NCBI GenBank assembly: GCA_900109895.1
Contig: FOBR01000022.1
Location: 1-64,000, forward strand
Reading direction: 5' to 3'
Length of the DNA stretch: 64,000 nucleotides
DNA from: a bacterium A37T11
GTDB taxonomy: Bacteria; Bacteroidota; Bacteroidia; Sphingobacteriales; Sphingobacteriaceae
Position 1 is the stretch's first letter; every line of letters starts with the position of its first letter. The translations under genes and the position numbers were made by a program. Below the pieces are notes generated by a model. That model was given only the letters and a program-made list of their open reading frames with translations, was not told the DNA's origin and ran no database searches. Shown here piece after piece: positions 28,550 to 36,983 of this stretch.

Positions 28550-31052
28550 ATTTAAGATTCATGCCTAACAGAAAATTGGTTCCGGCCTGTGGAAAGTAGA
28601 AATTGTTGGTATATATGGTAGGGTCTCCCTGATAAATGGAGCTATACGTATAGCCGTTGGGTTCATACTTTTCATTAAAAATATTGTTGATAAGCAGCAC
28701 CCATTCCATGCGTTTTACGCCTTTAAAAGACAAACCATAAGCCAGGCGCAGGTTGTTTACAAAAAAAGCATCCAAGCTTCTTGAATTATTTTGAGTATTG
28801 TCCAGGTATTGCATAGAGACATATTTTGACAATAGTGAAACTTCGATGTGGCTGTCAGGCTTTAAGGTGAGAGTGCTAGATCCAGTTAGGGAAGGCGATA
28901 AAGCAATGTCCGTCAATTTGAAATGATTAACCTTTTGATCCACAACTTTATAATCTTCATCATAGATGCTTACATATTCCTCAAAATTTTTAACCTTGTT
29001 TCGGCTCCATCCGGCCGCGACCGACCAGATGAATTTTTTAACAGGCCGCCAGGTGACGTCGGCTTCCAATCCCAGGCGATAACTGTCTGGCACGTTAAGG
29101 CGAGTTTGTGCACCTACATCGTTAATCTGGCCAGTTAAAATGAGTTGATTTCGGTAAAACATGGCATATCCATTTATCCCGGCACTAACTTCCTGGCCAC
29201 TGGTGCGGTAGCCCAGCTCCACATCCTGCATCTTTTCTGGTTTGGGCCTGCTGTCTGGAGTAGAATTTTCATAATCGTCGCCGATGGGTTCTTTATGGCC
29301 CATTGCGTAGGAAAGGTAGATGTTGTCTGTGTTAGAAACCTGATATGTGACCCCTAGCTTCGGATTGAAAAATGAAAGGTCAGCGTTTTGCTGCAAGTTA
29401 TTTAAATTACGGTCGTATCCCAGAAAGTTGTAAGTGACACGCCTAAATTGCAGGTCGGCAAAAATACCAAAAGCGCCCAAAGTATAATCTGCCTTTCCAT
29501 AGATATTGAAATCCGTTTTTTTAGCATCGTTGTCGTAATACCGGTAATCGGTCGAAAATGTGCCGTCCTCATCTTTGTCATGGGGTCCTTCTACAGAAAA
29601 AAGCGGGTAATCTGACCAGATGATATTGCCGAAGTGGCCTCCTTTATAAATGTTATATGCACCGCCTAGGTTCAGGTTTAATTGGTTACATGCTTTATAA
29701 TCGCCTGAAAAAGTTAAACCATAAAAATAATTGGAAAGCCAGCGGTCTCTGACCAGGTCGGTCGATTTTAACGTATCTCCATTTAAAACGACAGGCTCTA
29801 GTCCATATTTTGTATAAGAAGCACCGGGCTTATATTCTTCGTAATAACCTTTTCCTCGCGTATAATGCAATGCTCCATTAATAAGCAATCGCTGATTTAA
29901 TTGGTTTGAGTACAATAGCTGGTAGTGATCTTGTTGGTAAACGTCATTCTGGTTTTTATATAAAAACGAATTGTACGTGCGTGGGTCACTTTGGAGAATG
30001 TTATCAGCATCGTCACCTTCCAATCCATTGGCATCTATATATCCCTGTAGGTCGGCGGCAGTACCAAATAACTTTTCTTGGGGCACACCATTCCATGCCT
30101 GATACGTTTTTTCCTTACCCGAAAAGACGTTGGCGCGCAACAGGCTATTTTTGCCATACCAAGCGCCACTCAGGTAAAAAGAAGAAAGCTTAGACTTTGC
30201 GCGGTCTATAAAACCATCAGACTGCACCCTGGAGAGTCGCCCGTCAAAAGCAAACTGACCGCCGATAAGTCCGGTACCCACTTTCACCGTATTTTTCCAG
30301 GTATTGTATGAACCAAACGAATTATTAAGCTCGGCGTAAGCCGTATCAGTGCGGGTACTGGTCTGAATATTGATACTAGCCCCAAAAGCCCCAGCGCCAT
30401 TGGTTGACGTCCCAACACCCCGCTGTATCTGGATATTATCGATAGATGAAGCAAAATCGGGTAGGTCTACAAAAAAGGTGCCCATACTTTCTGCATCATT
30501 ATAAGGAATACCATTTATTGTAACATTGATGCGCGTGGGGTCGCTTCCCCTAATCCTTAAACCCGTATAGCCAACGCCTGCTCCTGCATCAGAATAGGTA
30601 ACCACTCCGGGCGTCTGGTCAAGCAGATACGGCAAATCCTGGCCTAAATTATTTTTTTCAAGTATTGTTTTTGAAATGTTTTTGAACGTTGTCGCCGAAT
30701 GTTGCCCCGCACGGGTGCTCCGTACGATGACCTCCTCAGCCAGGAAGCCACCAGGAAATAATAGGATCTCTAATACACTATCCTGTGGCAATTGAACCGC
30801 ACGTTGCTGCGCCTTAAACCCAAGATAACTCGCCTCCAACACAGTTGGACCAGCTTTCAATCGGCTAAAAACGGCCTGGCCCTGACGGTCTGTTTGCGTA
30901 GCCATCTGCCTGTCGGCAATCCGGAGCGTTGCTCCTGCCAGTGGCGAATGGTCATGTTGGTTTAAAACAGTTATCCGCAGGGATTGTTGTGCCCATAAGG
31001 ATACGGGCAACAATAAAATAGCCAACACCAGGCTCACGTTTAATTTGTTCAC
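28545..31052 (-). CDS. TonB-dependent outer membrane receptor, probable thiamine transporter
   Basis: An 835-residue outer membrane receptor that should import its ligand using TonB energy. Signal peptide to about residue 22 (VSLWAQ), a CarboxypepD_reg-like domain (about 25-105), a plug (TPGVVTYSDAGAGVGYTGLRIRG in two parts, then INVTINGIPYNDAE, about 125-230) and a 22-strand-type barrel ending in NFLLGMNLKF with the C-terminal Phe. A TPP riboswitch lies directly upstream on the same strand, which strongly suggests that the substrate is thiamine or a thiamine precursor, as in the OMR1-type receptors of Bacteroides. No inner-membrane thiamine transporter is adjacent. Confidence 0.9.
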   Translation of the reverse strand: MNKLNVSLVLAILLLPVSLWAQQSLRITVLNQHDHSPLAGATLRIADRQMATQTDRQGQAVFSRLKAGPTVLEASYLGFKAQQRAVQLPQDSVLEILLFPGGFLAEEVIVRSTRAGQHSATTFKNISKTILEKNNLGQDLPYLLDQTPGVVTYSDAGAGVGYTGLRIRGSDPTRINVTINGIPYNDAESMGTFFVDLPDFASSIDNIQIQRGVGTSTNGAGAFGASINIQTSTRTDTAYAELNNSFGSYNTWKNTVKVGTGLIGGQFAFDGRLSRVQSDGFIDRAKSKLSSFYLSGAWYGKNSLLRANVFSGKEKTYQAWNGVPQEKLFGTAADLQGYIDANGLEGDDADNILQSDPRTYNSFLYKNQNDVYQQDHYQLLYSNQLNQRLLINGALHYTRGKGYYEEYKPGASYTKYGLEPVVLNGDTLKSTDLVRDRWLSNYFYGLTFSGDYKACNQLNLNLGGAYNIYKGGHFGNIIWSDYPLFSVEGPHDKDEDGTFSTDYRYYDNDAKKTDFNIYGKADYTLGAFGIFADLQFRRVTYNFLGYDRNLNNLQQNADLSFFNPKLGVTYQVSNTDNIYLSYAMGHKEPIGDDYENSTPDSRPKPEKMQDVELGYRTSGQEVSAGINGYAMFYRNQLILTGQINDVGAQTRLNVPDSYRLGLEADVTWRPVKKFIWSVAAGWSRNKVKNFEEYVSIYDEDYKVVDQKVNHFKLTDIALSPSLTGSSTLTLKPDSHIEVSLLSKYVSMQYLDNTQNNSRSLDAFFVNNLRLAYGLSFKGVKRMEWVLLINNIFNEKYEPNGYTYSSIYQGDPTIYTNNFYFPQAGTNFLLGMNLKF

Positions 31053-31121
31053 TTTATGAATTGTTTTGTTAAACTCAGCTGCTGTCAGGGGTTGCCACAG
31101 CTTTATTTAGTTAACATGACC

Positions 31122-31230
31122 TCCCTACGCCGGCATTACCCGGATCAGGTGCTCAGTGGCCGAAGCCGCTGATGGGTATGATCTCAGCCTTAATTTGTGT
31201 TTCTGAATGAACGCGAAACAAGGCACCCCT
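31122..31230 (-). promoter_or_regulatory. TPP riboswitch (THI element)
   Basis: Read on the minus strand, the region carries the conserved THI-box pieces in order: GGGGTGCC, GGCTGAGATCATACCC, ACCTGATCCGGGTAATGCC and GCGTAGGGA. The peripheral P3-type arm CAGCGGCTTCGGCCACTG lies between them. It sits about 70 bases before the receptor start. A short hairpin (GCTGT/ACAGC) follows without a T run, so the switch may act on translation initiation. Confidence 0.96.
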
Positions 31231-31241
31231 ATTTGATAGGA

Positions 31242-31249
31242 CAAAGATA
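31242..31249 (-). promoter_or_regulatory. -7 promoter element of the riboswitch transcript (TATCTTTG)
   Basis: A perfect TAnnTTTG box on the minus strand, ending about 11 bases before the first conserved riboswitch base, so the transcript would start just ahead of the aptamer. Confidence 0.7.
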
Positions 31250-31275
31250 GTATTTTTTCGCTTTAAGCTTTCTGC

Positions 31276-31674
31276 TTATTTGTATGGATAGAAAACATAG
31301 TTTGCCCCTTCGGGAACTACGACAAAAAGACACATAAAATCTTCAGGCTTTTTATAGGTTTTAATAAAACGATCTTTAAATTCTTCTTTAATGACGCCTT
31401 TTTCAATAAACTCTTCCATCATAGAGGCTTGGATAGACCAGGAGGTGCCCAGATCGTGTTTATCGAGTATTAGTTCGCCAAGGGCCACTTCGTGTTGATG
31501 AGCTACAAAAATAGGGTATGATGAAAGACCCTCGGCCATAATTTCAATAGCCACCTCCTTAATTGAATCGCTATAAAAATCCAGGTCTTTTTTTAAGCTT
31601 TTGAGTGGGCTTTCTTTATCAGGTACCTGTTCATCATCACCTGCCAGTGGCTGGAATAAATCTTGTAAATCCAT
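31276..31674 (-). CDS. Conserved hypothetical protein (132 aa)
   Basis: A small soluble protein without signal or membrane helix. The sequence has an acidic N-terminus, a helical middle (DFYSDSIKEVAIEIMAEGLSS) and a C-terminal beta-rich part (FMCLFVVVPEGANYVFYPYK). It starts 15 bases after rlmD in the same orientation, so it is probably cotranscribed and may relate to rRNA methylation or simply share expression. No domain is recognised. The frame ends shortly before the promoter of the riboswitch transcript. Confidence 0.75.
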   Translation of the reverse strand: MDLQDLFQPLAGDDEQVPDKESPLKSLKKDLDFYSDSIKEVAIEIMAEGLSSYPIFVAHQHEVALGELILDKHDLGTSWSIQASMMEEFIEKGVIKEEFKDRFIKTYKKPEDFMCLFVVVPEGANYVFYPYK

Positions 31675-31689
31675 GTTTCGTCTTACATT

Positions 31690-33138
31690 TTACGTAATAT
31701 TTGGTATGTTTTTCAATGTTAGCAATACCACATTTTCTACATGTTGGGTGTGCGGGAACATATCAACGGGTTTTATTCTTTTCACTTCATATTTTTCTGA
31801 AAGCATAGCGATGTCCCTGGCTTGCGTAGCCGCATTGCAGCTCACATAGACCATTCGCGGCGCTTCAAGTGCTAATAACCGTGCCACCACATCTCCATGC
31901 ATACCGGCGCGGGGCGGATCGGTAATTACCACATCGGGCTTACCATGCAGCCGGATAAATTCGTCGTTAAGAACGTCTTTCATGTCGCCGGCATAAAACC
32001 GGGTGTTTTTGATGCCATTTAGTGAGGCGTTAACCCTGGCATCTTCAATGGCAGTAGGTACATATTCAATACCGATTACTTCCCGGGCTTGATGGGCTAC
32101 AAAATTGGCAATCGTGCCGGCGCCTGTATACAGGTCATAAACAAGCTCCCCACCCGTAAGTCCGGCAAAATCGCGTGCTATCTTATATAAGGCATGTGCC
32201 TGCAAGGAGTTGGTTTGGTAAAACGACTTTGCACCAATTTTAAATTGGAGTATTTTACCTGACAGGTCATCAACGGGCATGGTCTCCAGTATGTAATCCC
32301 TCCCATGATAGCACACCACTTCCTGGTCAAAAATTGTATCGTTCTTTTTTTGATTAACAATATACAACAGCGAGGTGATCTGTGGAAAGGCCGCTTTCAG
32401 GTATTCCATCGTCCCATCAATCTGCTGCGCTAAAGGGTAAGCAAAAACAACGATGACCATCAATTCGCCTGTACTTGCTGTACGGATAATGAGGTTGCGG
32501 AGGGCCCCTTCATGCAAGCGCAGGTCATAAAATGATAGCTGGTGTGCCAAGGCAAATGCCCGCAAACCATTACGGATTGCATTGGAAGGGTCCTGTTGCA
32601 GGTAACAATGGTGTATATCCAATATTTTGTCAAAGCGTAGGGGCACGTGGAAGCCAAGTGCATCCATGCTACCATGATCCACCAAGCCATCTTCAGCCTC
32701 GTTGAGCCAGCGTTTGTTGGAAAAAGTGTATTCCAACTTATTGCGATAGTACTTTGTTTGGGCAGAAGGAAGGATAGATTCCATAGTAACCGTATCGATC
32801 TTTCCAATACGACTGAGGGCATTTCCTACACTTTGTTGTTTATAAATAAGCTGGGCGTCATAGCTCATGTGTTGCCATTTACATCCACCACACGTACCAA
32901 AATGTTCGCAAAAAGGGTCAACCCGATGTGTGGAAGGTTTAATAAGTTGCGTAATGCGAGCTTCACCAAATTTCTTTTTCTTGCGGAAGACTTCCACATT
33001 GACCACATCGCCAGGTATAGCCTTTTCAATAAAAAGCACCAAATCATCCGCTCTGCCCACCGCCTTGCCTTCTTCGGCAATATCAATCACCGCTATTTCG
33101 TTAAAATAACTTTTTTCGCGTGGACTTCTTTTGCTCAT
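31690..33138 (-). CDS. rlmD: 23S rRNA (uracil-1939-C5)-methyltransferase RlmD
   Basis: SAM-dependent RNA m5U methyltransferase of the TrmA/RlmD family. Domains in order: an N-terminal TRAM RNA-binding domain (about residues 10-65), the iron-sulfur cysteines in CEHFGTCGGCKWQHM, and the methyltransferase domain with YDLYTGAGTIANF, DPPRAGMHGD and the catalytic Cys in VYVSCNAATQARD. Length from the ATG at 33138 is 482 residues. A TTG three codons upstream is open, but it lies in the -7 box, so the ATG is chosen. Whether the target is U1939 or U747 (RlmCD type) is not decided by sequence. Confidence 0.93.
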   Translation of the reverse strand: MSKRSPREKSYFNEIAVIDIAEEGKAVGRADDLVLFIEKAIPGDVVNVEVFRKKKKFGEARITQLIKPSTHRVDPFCEHFGTCGGCKWQHMSYDAQLIYKQQSVGNALSRIGKIDTVTMESILPSAQTKYYRNKLEYTFSNKRWLNEAEDGLVDHGSMDALGFHVPLRFDKILDIHHCYLQQDPSNAIRNGLRAFALAHQLSFYDLRLHEGALRNLIIRTASTGELMVIVVFAYPLAQQIDGTMEYLKAAFPQITSLLYIVNQKKNDTIFDQEVVCYHGRDYILETMPVDDLSGKILQFKIGAKSFYQTNSLQAHALYKIARDFAGLTGGELVYDLYTGAGTIANFVAHQAREVIGIEYVPTAIEDARVNASLNGIKNTRFYAGDMKDVLNDEFIRLHGKPDVVITDPPRAGMHGDVVARLLALEAPRMVYVSCNAATQARDIAMLSEKYEVKRIKPVDMFPHTQHVENVVLLTLKNIPNIT

Positions 33139-33144
33139 AGGCAG

Positions 33145-33152
33145 CAAATTTA
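33145..33152 (-). promoter_or_regulatory. -7 promoter element of rlmD (TAAATTTG)
   Basis: A perfect TAnnTTTG box on the minus strand, ending 6 nt before the rlmD ATG at 33138. No -33 TTG at the expected distance. Confidence 0.55.
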
Positions 33153-33173
33153 CAAATAATACGAATAAAATGG

Positions 33174-33181
33174 TACTTTTG
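33174..33181 (+). promoter_or_regulatory. -7 promoter element of argH (TACTTTTG)
   Basis: A perfect TAnnTTTG box, 34 nt before the argH ATG, divergent from and 21 bases away from the rlmD box. Confidence 0.5.
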
Positions 33182-33215
33182 CCGCTTTAACAAGCACAAA
33201 ATTTAATCCCTGCAG

Positions 33216-34550
33216 ATGAAGATTTGGCAAAAAAATACCGATGTGAATGCATTTGTTGACCATTTTACGGTAGGAAAAGACCGGGAGCTGGATCTACAAC
33301 TTGCAGCTTTTGATGTGTTGGGCTCGCTGGCCCATACACGTATGTTAGAAAGCGTCAAATTATTAAGTTCTGATGACCTCGTCCTGATACAGAATGAACT
33401 AAAAAATCTTTACCAAGAAATTCAAAAGGGTAATTTTCACATTAGCGAAAACGTAGAAGACGTACACTCGCAAGTTGAGTTCCATTTAACTCAACGTATT
33501 GGTGAAGCAGGGAAGAAGATTCATAGCGGTCGTTCAAGAAATGACCAAGTGTTGGTTGATCTGAAGCTTTTTTTTAGGGATGAAATTGAAAAGCTGACTC
33601 TAAATACCGCATCATTGTTTGATAGGCTACTGAAATTAAGTGAGGCCCACAAGTTGGTTTTGTTGCCAGGATACACGCATTTGCAGATAGCAATGCCATC
33701 TTCGTTTGGACTTTGGTTTGGAGCGTATGCGGAGAGTCTTTCAGATGATCTTCAAATGTTGCTTGCCGCATGGAAAGTTTGCAACAAGAATCCTTTGGGT
33801 TCTGCTGCCGGCTATGGGTCATCATTTCCACTAAACAGACGGATGACCACAGAACTTCTTGGCTTTGATGATTTGAACTATAACGTGGTTTATGCCCAAA
33901 TGGGCCGCGGGAAGACTGAACGGATATTGGCACAGGGAATGAGCACCGTTGCAGCTACATTGGCCAAATTGGCTATGGATGTTTGCCTTTACATGAGCCA
34001 GAATTTTGGATTTATCAGCTTCCCTGACGAATTAACAACGGGTTCGAGTATTATGCCGCATAAAAAAAATCCGGATGTATTTGAACTGATCCGGTCGCGC
34101 TGCAACAAAATACAGGCACTACCCAATGAAATTGCTATGATGACCACAAATTTGCCCTCAGGATATCACCGCGATCTGCAATTGTTAAAAGAAAATTTAT
34201 TTCCGGCATTAACCTCCTTAAATGAATGTTTAGTTATGGCGGAATTTATGCTTGAAAATATTTGTGTACGGGAAGGAATTTTGGACGATCCAAAATACGA
34301 TTATTTATTTAGCGTAGAAGTGGTCAATAATGAAGTGCTTCGTGGGGTGCCATTTAGGGAGGCCTACAAAAATGTAGGGATGGCCATTGAAAAGGGCGAA
34401 TTTATTCCATCCAAAATCGTGCATCATACGCATGAAGGTAGTATCGGAAATCTATGTAATACAGAGATCGAACGGTCTTTTAAAGAGGTTTTGCTCCAGT
34501 TTAATTTTGAAAAGGTTCACCTTGCACTAAATCGACTGGTCGCCCCTTAA
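33216..34550 (+). CDS. argH: Argininosuccinate lyase
   Basis: Last enzyme of arginine synthesis, splitting argininosuccinate into arginine and fumarate. It has 444 residues. The fumarase/aspartase superfamily signature GSSIMPHKKNPD (near residue 275) contains the catalytic Ser loop; SGRSRNDQV and GYTHLQIAMPSS are the other conserved regions. Other arg genes are not in the window, so it is a separate transcription unit here. A 19-bp perfect inverted repeat starts at its stop codon. Confidence 0.97.
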   Translation: MKIWQKNTDVNAFVDHFTVGKDRELDLQLAAFDVLGSLAHTRMLESVKLLSSDDLVLIQNELKNLYQEIQKGNFHISENVEDVHSQVEFHLTQRIGEAGKKIHSGRSRNDQVLVDLKLFFRDEIEKLTLNTASLFDRLLKLSEAHKLVLLPGYTHLQIAMPSSFGLWFGAYAESLSDDLQMLLAAWKVCNKNPLGSAAGYGSSFPLNRRMTTELLGFDDLNYNVVYAQMGRGKTERILAQGMSTVAATLAKLAMDVCLYMSQNFGFISFPDELTTGSSIMPHKKNPDVFELIRSRCNKIQALPNEIAMMTTNLPSGYHRDLQLLKENLFPALTSLNECLVMAEFMLENICVREGILDDPKYDYLFSVEVVNNEVLRGVPFREAYKNVGMAIEKGEFIPSKIVHHTHEGSIGNLCNTEIERSFKEVLLQFNFEKVHLALNRLVAP

Positions 34551-34590
34551 CCATAAAAGGACAGCCAATCAGCTGTCCTTTTATGGTTAA
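34547..34590. terminator. Bidirectional terminator, 19-bp perfect inverted repeat
   Basis: Arms 34547-34565 and 34572-34590 are perfect inverted repeats of 19 bases around a 6-base loop (CAATCA), with the core AAAAGGACAGC/GCTGTCCTTTT. The left arm includes the argH stop codon, and the right arm ends 3 bases before the stop of the convergent protease gene. Confidence 0.9.
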
Positions 34591-34593
34591 ATG

Positions 34594-36720
34594 CTACCTT
34601 TTCTCAAGCGAAACAAAGTCGGCCATTACCTTAAGACTTTCATCCTCTATAAAGTCATAATTTGTTTTTGGAATAGGATCTCCCTTTTTAAGCGGAGGAA
34701 GTCCTTTTAGCTTACGGCGCTCATTGGCCCGTTCCAAGTTTTTAGCTTCCAAATCATCGCGTTCTTTCTTCATTACCGATTCCTGTAACGAAACAGAGGT
34801 TTCATTCTCGCGTTTATTGAGATAGGCAATATCGTCCAGTAAATATTTATATTCAGGAGAAGCCTTCATACGTTTCTCGTGCTTTGCTTCAAGCACTGTT
34901 TTATCGGCCGTTAGATTTGAAAAGGGGGTAAACGAAGAAGTTTTTATCTGGTCCCATGGCAGGGCTGAAGGCTCTGAACTTTCACCATATTTATTAGCAG
35001 GATAGATCATCGGAAATTCAATGTCAGGTGAAACTCCCTTGTGTTGAGTACTACTACCATTTATTCGATAAAATTTAGCCATTGTTAGATTAATCTGCCC
35101 AAACTGAGGAGACCCCTCTGGAGCATTTATTTTAATTTTTCCGGCCTGAGCCTGCGCTTTCAAAAGCAATTTATTAGCAGGGCTAATTACCCGGCTCATA
35201 TCGATGGCCGATTGAACTGTACCTTTACCGTATGATTGAGTGCCAATAATGATACCCCTTCCATAATCTTGAATTGCTGCGGCAAAGATTTCAGAAGCTG
35301 ATGCGCTGAAGCGGTCTATTAAAACACCCAATGGCCCATCCCAGGAAATACTTGGATCCTTGTCTTCATCTACCTCAACCTGGTTACGCATATCCCTTAC
35401 CTGTACTACAGGGCCTTCTTTAATAAATAAACCTGTCAGATCAATAGCTTCGGTTAAAGAGCCGCCACCATTGCTGCGCAGATCCATGACAATCGCATCA
35501 ACGTGCTGTTGTTTGAGCGTATCCAGTAACAAACGAACATCCCTGGTCGTGCTCTTATAATTCGGGTCTCCGTCGTTTGCCGCCTTGGCATCCATATAAA
35601 AACCTGGCAGTTTAATGATGCCGACTTTAACGACTTTACCATCTTCGCCAGTGACTTCTTTAACTTCTTTCTTGGCCGATTGCTCTTCAAGGATAATTTT
35701 ATCGCGTACCAGGGATACGATCTTTGGTTTAGCGCTGAGTTCCTGTCCGGCAGGAATAACTTTTAAGCGCACCACTGTGCCTTTTGGACCTTTAATCTTA
35801 CTCACCGAGTTGTCCAGACGCCAGCCAATAATATCTTCAAATTCACCGTCTTTACCTTGGGCTACGCCAATGATCCGATCATCAACCTGTAACGCCTTTG
35901 ATTTAAAAACGGGTCCGCCAGGAATAATTTCTGCTACTTTGACCACTTCATTTTCCAAACCAAGCCTGGCTCCGATTCCCTCAAATGACCGGGCCATATT
36001 TTCATTGAAATCCTGGGCAAAATAAGGGTTAAAGTAATTTGTATGGGGATCAATCGCACCTGTAAAAGCGTCCATAATGCGTTGGAAAACGTCATTGCTA
36101 TTGGTCTGCTTTGTTTGCGAGATCAGGTTGTCATAACGTTTTCTAAGTGTTGTCCGGTTTTTTTCGTCGTTGCTTTTGTCGGTACTGCTAAGCCGTAAAT
36201 TGAGAAGATCATATTTAATGCGCTTCTTCCAGGCCTCATCAGCCTCTTTCACGCTGTTAAACCATGCTTTTTTTTCACGATCGAAAACAAAGGTATCGCT
36301 TTGATTAAAATTAAAGGGATCATTTATCTGGGCAACGGCATACTTAAAACGTTCCAAGGCCCGTTGTTCATAGATATTGAATATATAAAACATAGACGAC
36401 AGGTCGCCCTCCTTAAAATCATCGCAAATCGTTTTTCTATACTGTTCAAACTGTTTAATGTCACTAGCAAGAAAATAATTTTTTCCTTCGTCCAGGTCTT
36501 TCAGGTATCGGTCAAAAATAATGGACGATAACGAATCGTTCAGCGGAACTTTTTTATAATGGACACTTTCAAACAATCCCACTATATCCTTAACTATAAC
36601 TGCATGTTGGGCATCAGGCTTTAATTTAATGGAGCCATCGTCGTCAAGGTTTACACGTGGATCTGCCGAACAGGCCATCGCTGCAACCATAAATAAAGCC
36701 AAAAACACTTTTTTCAACAT
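34594..36720 (-). CDS. prc: Carboxy-terminal processing (tail-specific) protease, S41 family
   Basis: Envelope protease that degrades or trims proteins from the C-terminus (Prc/Tsp type). From the ATG at 36720 the product has 708 residues and starts with a lipoprotein signal whose lipobox is AMACS; an ATG eight codons upstream (36744) is possible. After an N-terminal helical domain comes a PDZ domain (about residues 250-325) and the S41 domain. The Ser/Lys dyad fits DRFSASASEIF (Ser about 474) and SYGKGTVQ (Lys about 499), with Asp about 485, as in E. coli Tsp. A charged helical C-terminal domain follows. It is convergent with argH. Confidence 0.94.
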   Translation of the reverse strand: MLKKVFLALFMVAAMACSADPRVNLDDDGSIKLKPDAQHAVIVKDIVGLFESVHYKKVPLNDSLSSIIFDRYLKDLDEGKNYFLASDIKQFEQYRKTICDDFKEGDLSSMFYIFNIYEQRALERFKYAVAQINDPFNFNQSDTFVFDREKKAWFNSVKEADEAWKKRIKYDLLNLRLSSTDKSNDEKNRTTLRKRYDNLISQTKQTNSNDVFQRIMDAFTGAIDPHTNYFNPYFAQDFNENMARSFEGIGARLGLENEVVKVAEIIPGGPVFKSKALQVDDRIIGVAQGKDGEFEDIIGWRLDNSVSKIKGPKGTVVRLKVIPAGQELSAKPKIVSLVRDKIILEEQSAKKEVKEVTGEDGKVVKVGIIKLPGFYMDAKAANDGDPNYKSTTRDVRLLLDTLKQQHVDAIVMDLRSNGGGSLTEAIDLTGLFIKEGPVVQVRDMRNQVEVDEDKDPSISWDGPLGVLIDRFSASASEIFAAAIQDYGRGIIIGTQSYGKGTVQSAIDMSRVISPANKLLLKAQAQAGKIKINAPEGSPQFGQINLTMAKFYRINGSSTQHKGVSPDIEFPMIYPANKYGESSEPSALPWDQIKTSSFTPFSNLTADKTVLEAKHEKRMKASPEYKYLLDDIAYLNKRENETSVSLQESVMKKERDDLEAKNLERANERRKLKGLPPLKKGDPIPKTNYDFIEDESLKVMADFVSLEKR

Positions 36721-36983
36721 TTCTACTATTAATTTAAATTTCATTTTTTTTATCCCGGTTGTAATATCGGAATTAGCCGATAAATTTACTCAAAAAATCA
36801 ACCATTTTTATTAACGCTCATGATTGCTTTTATATATGATAATTGAAATATTAATGGTTGCAATAAATTTTTCTCTATTAACCTATTTATCTCTAATTAA
36901 ATAAGTAAATATTTTTTAAGTATATTATAAAAAGCTGCAACTTTAGCTGGCGTTATGCGTATACCATTTTTACAATGAAAAGA

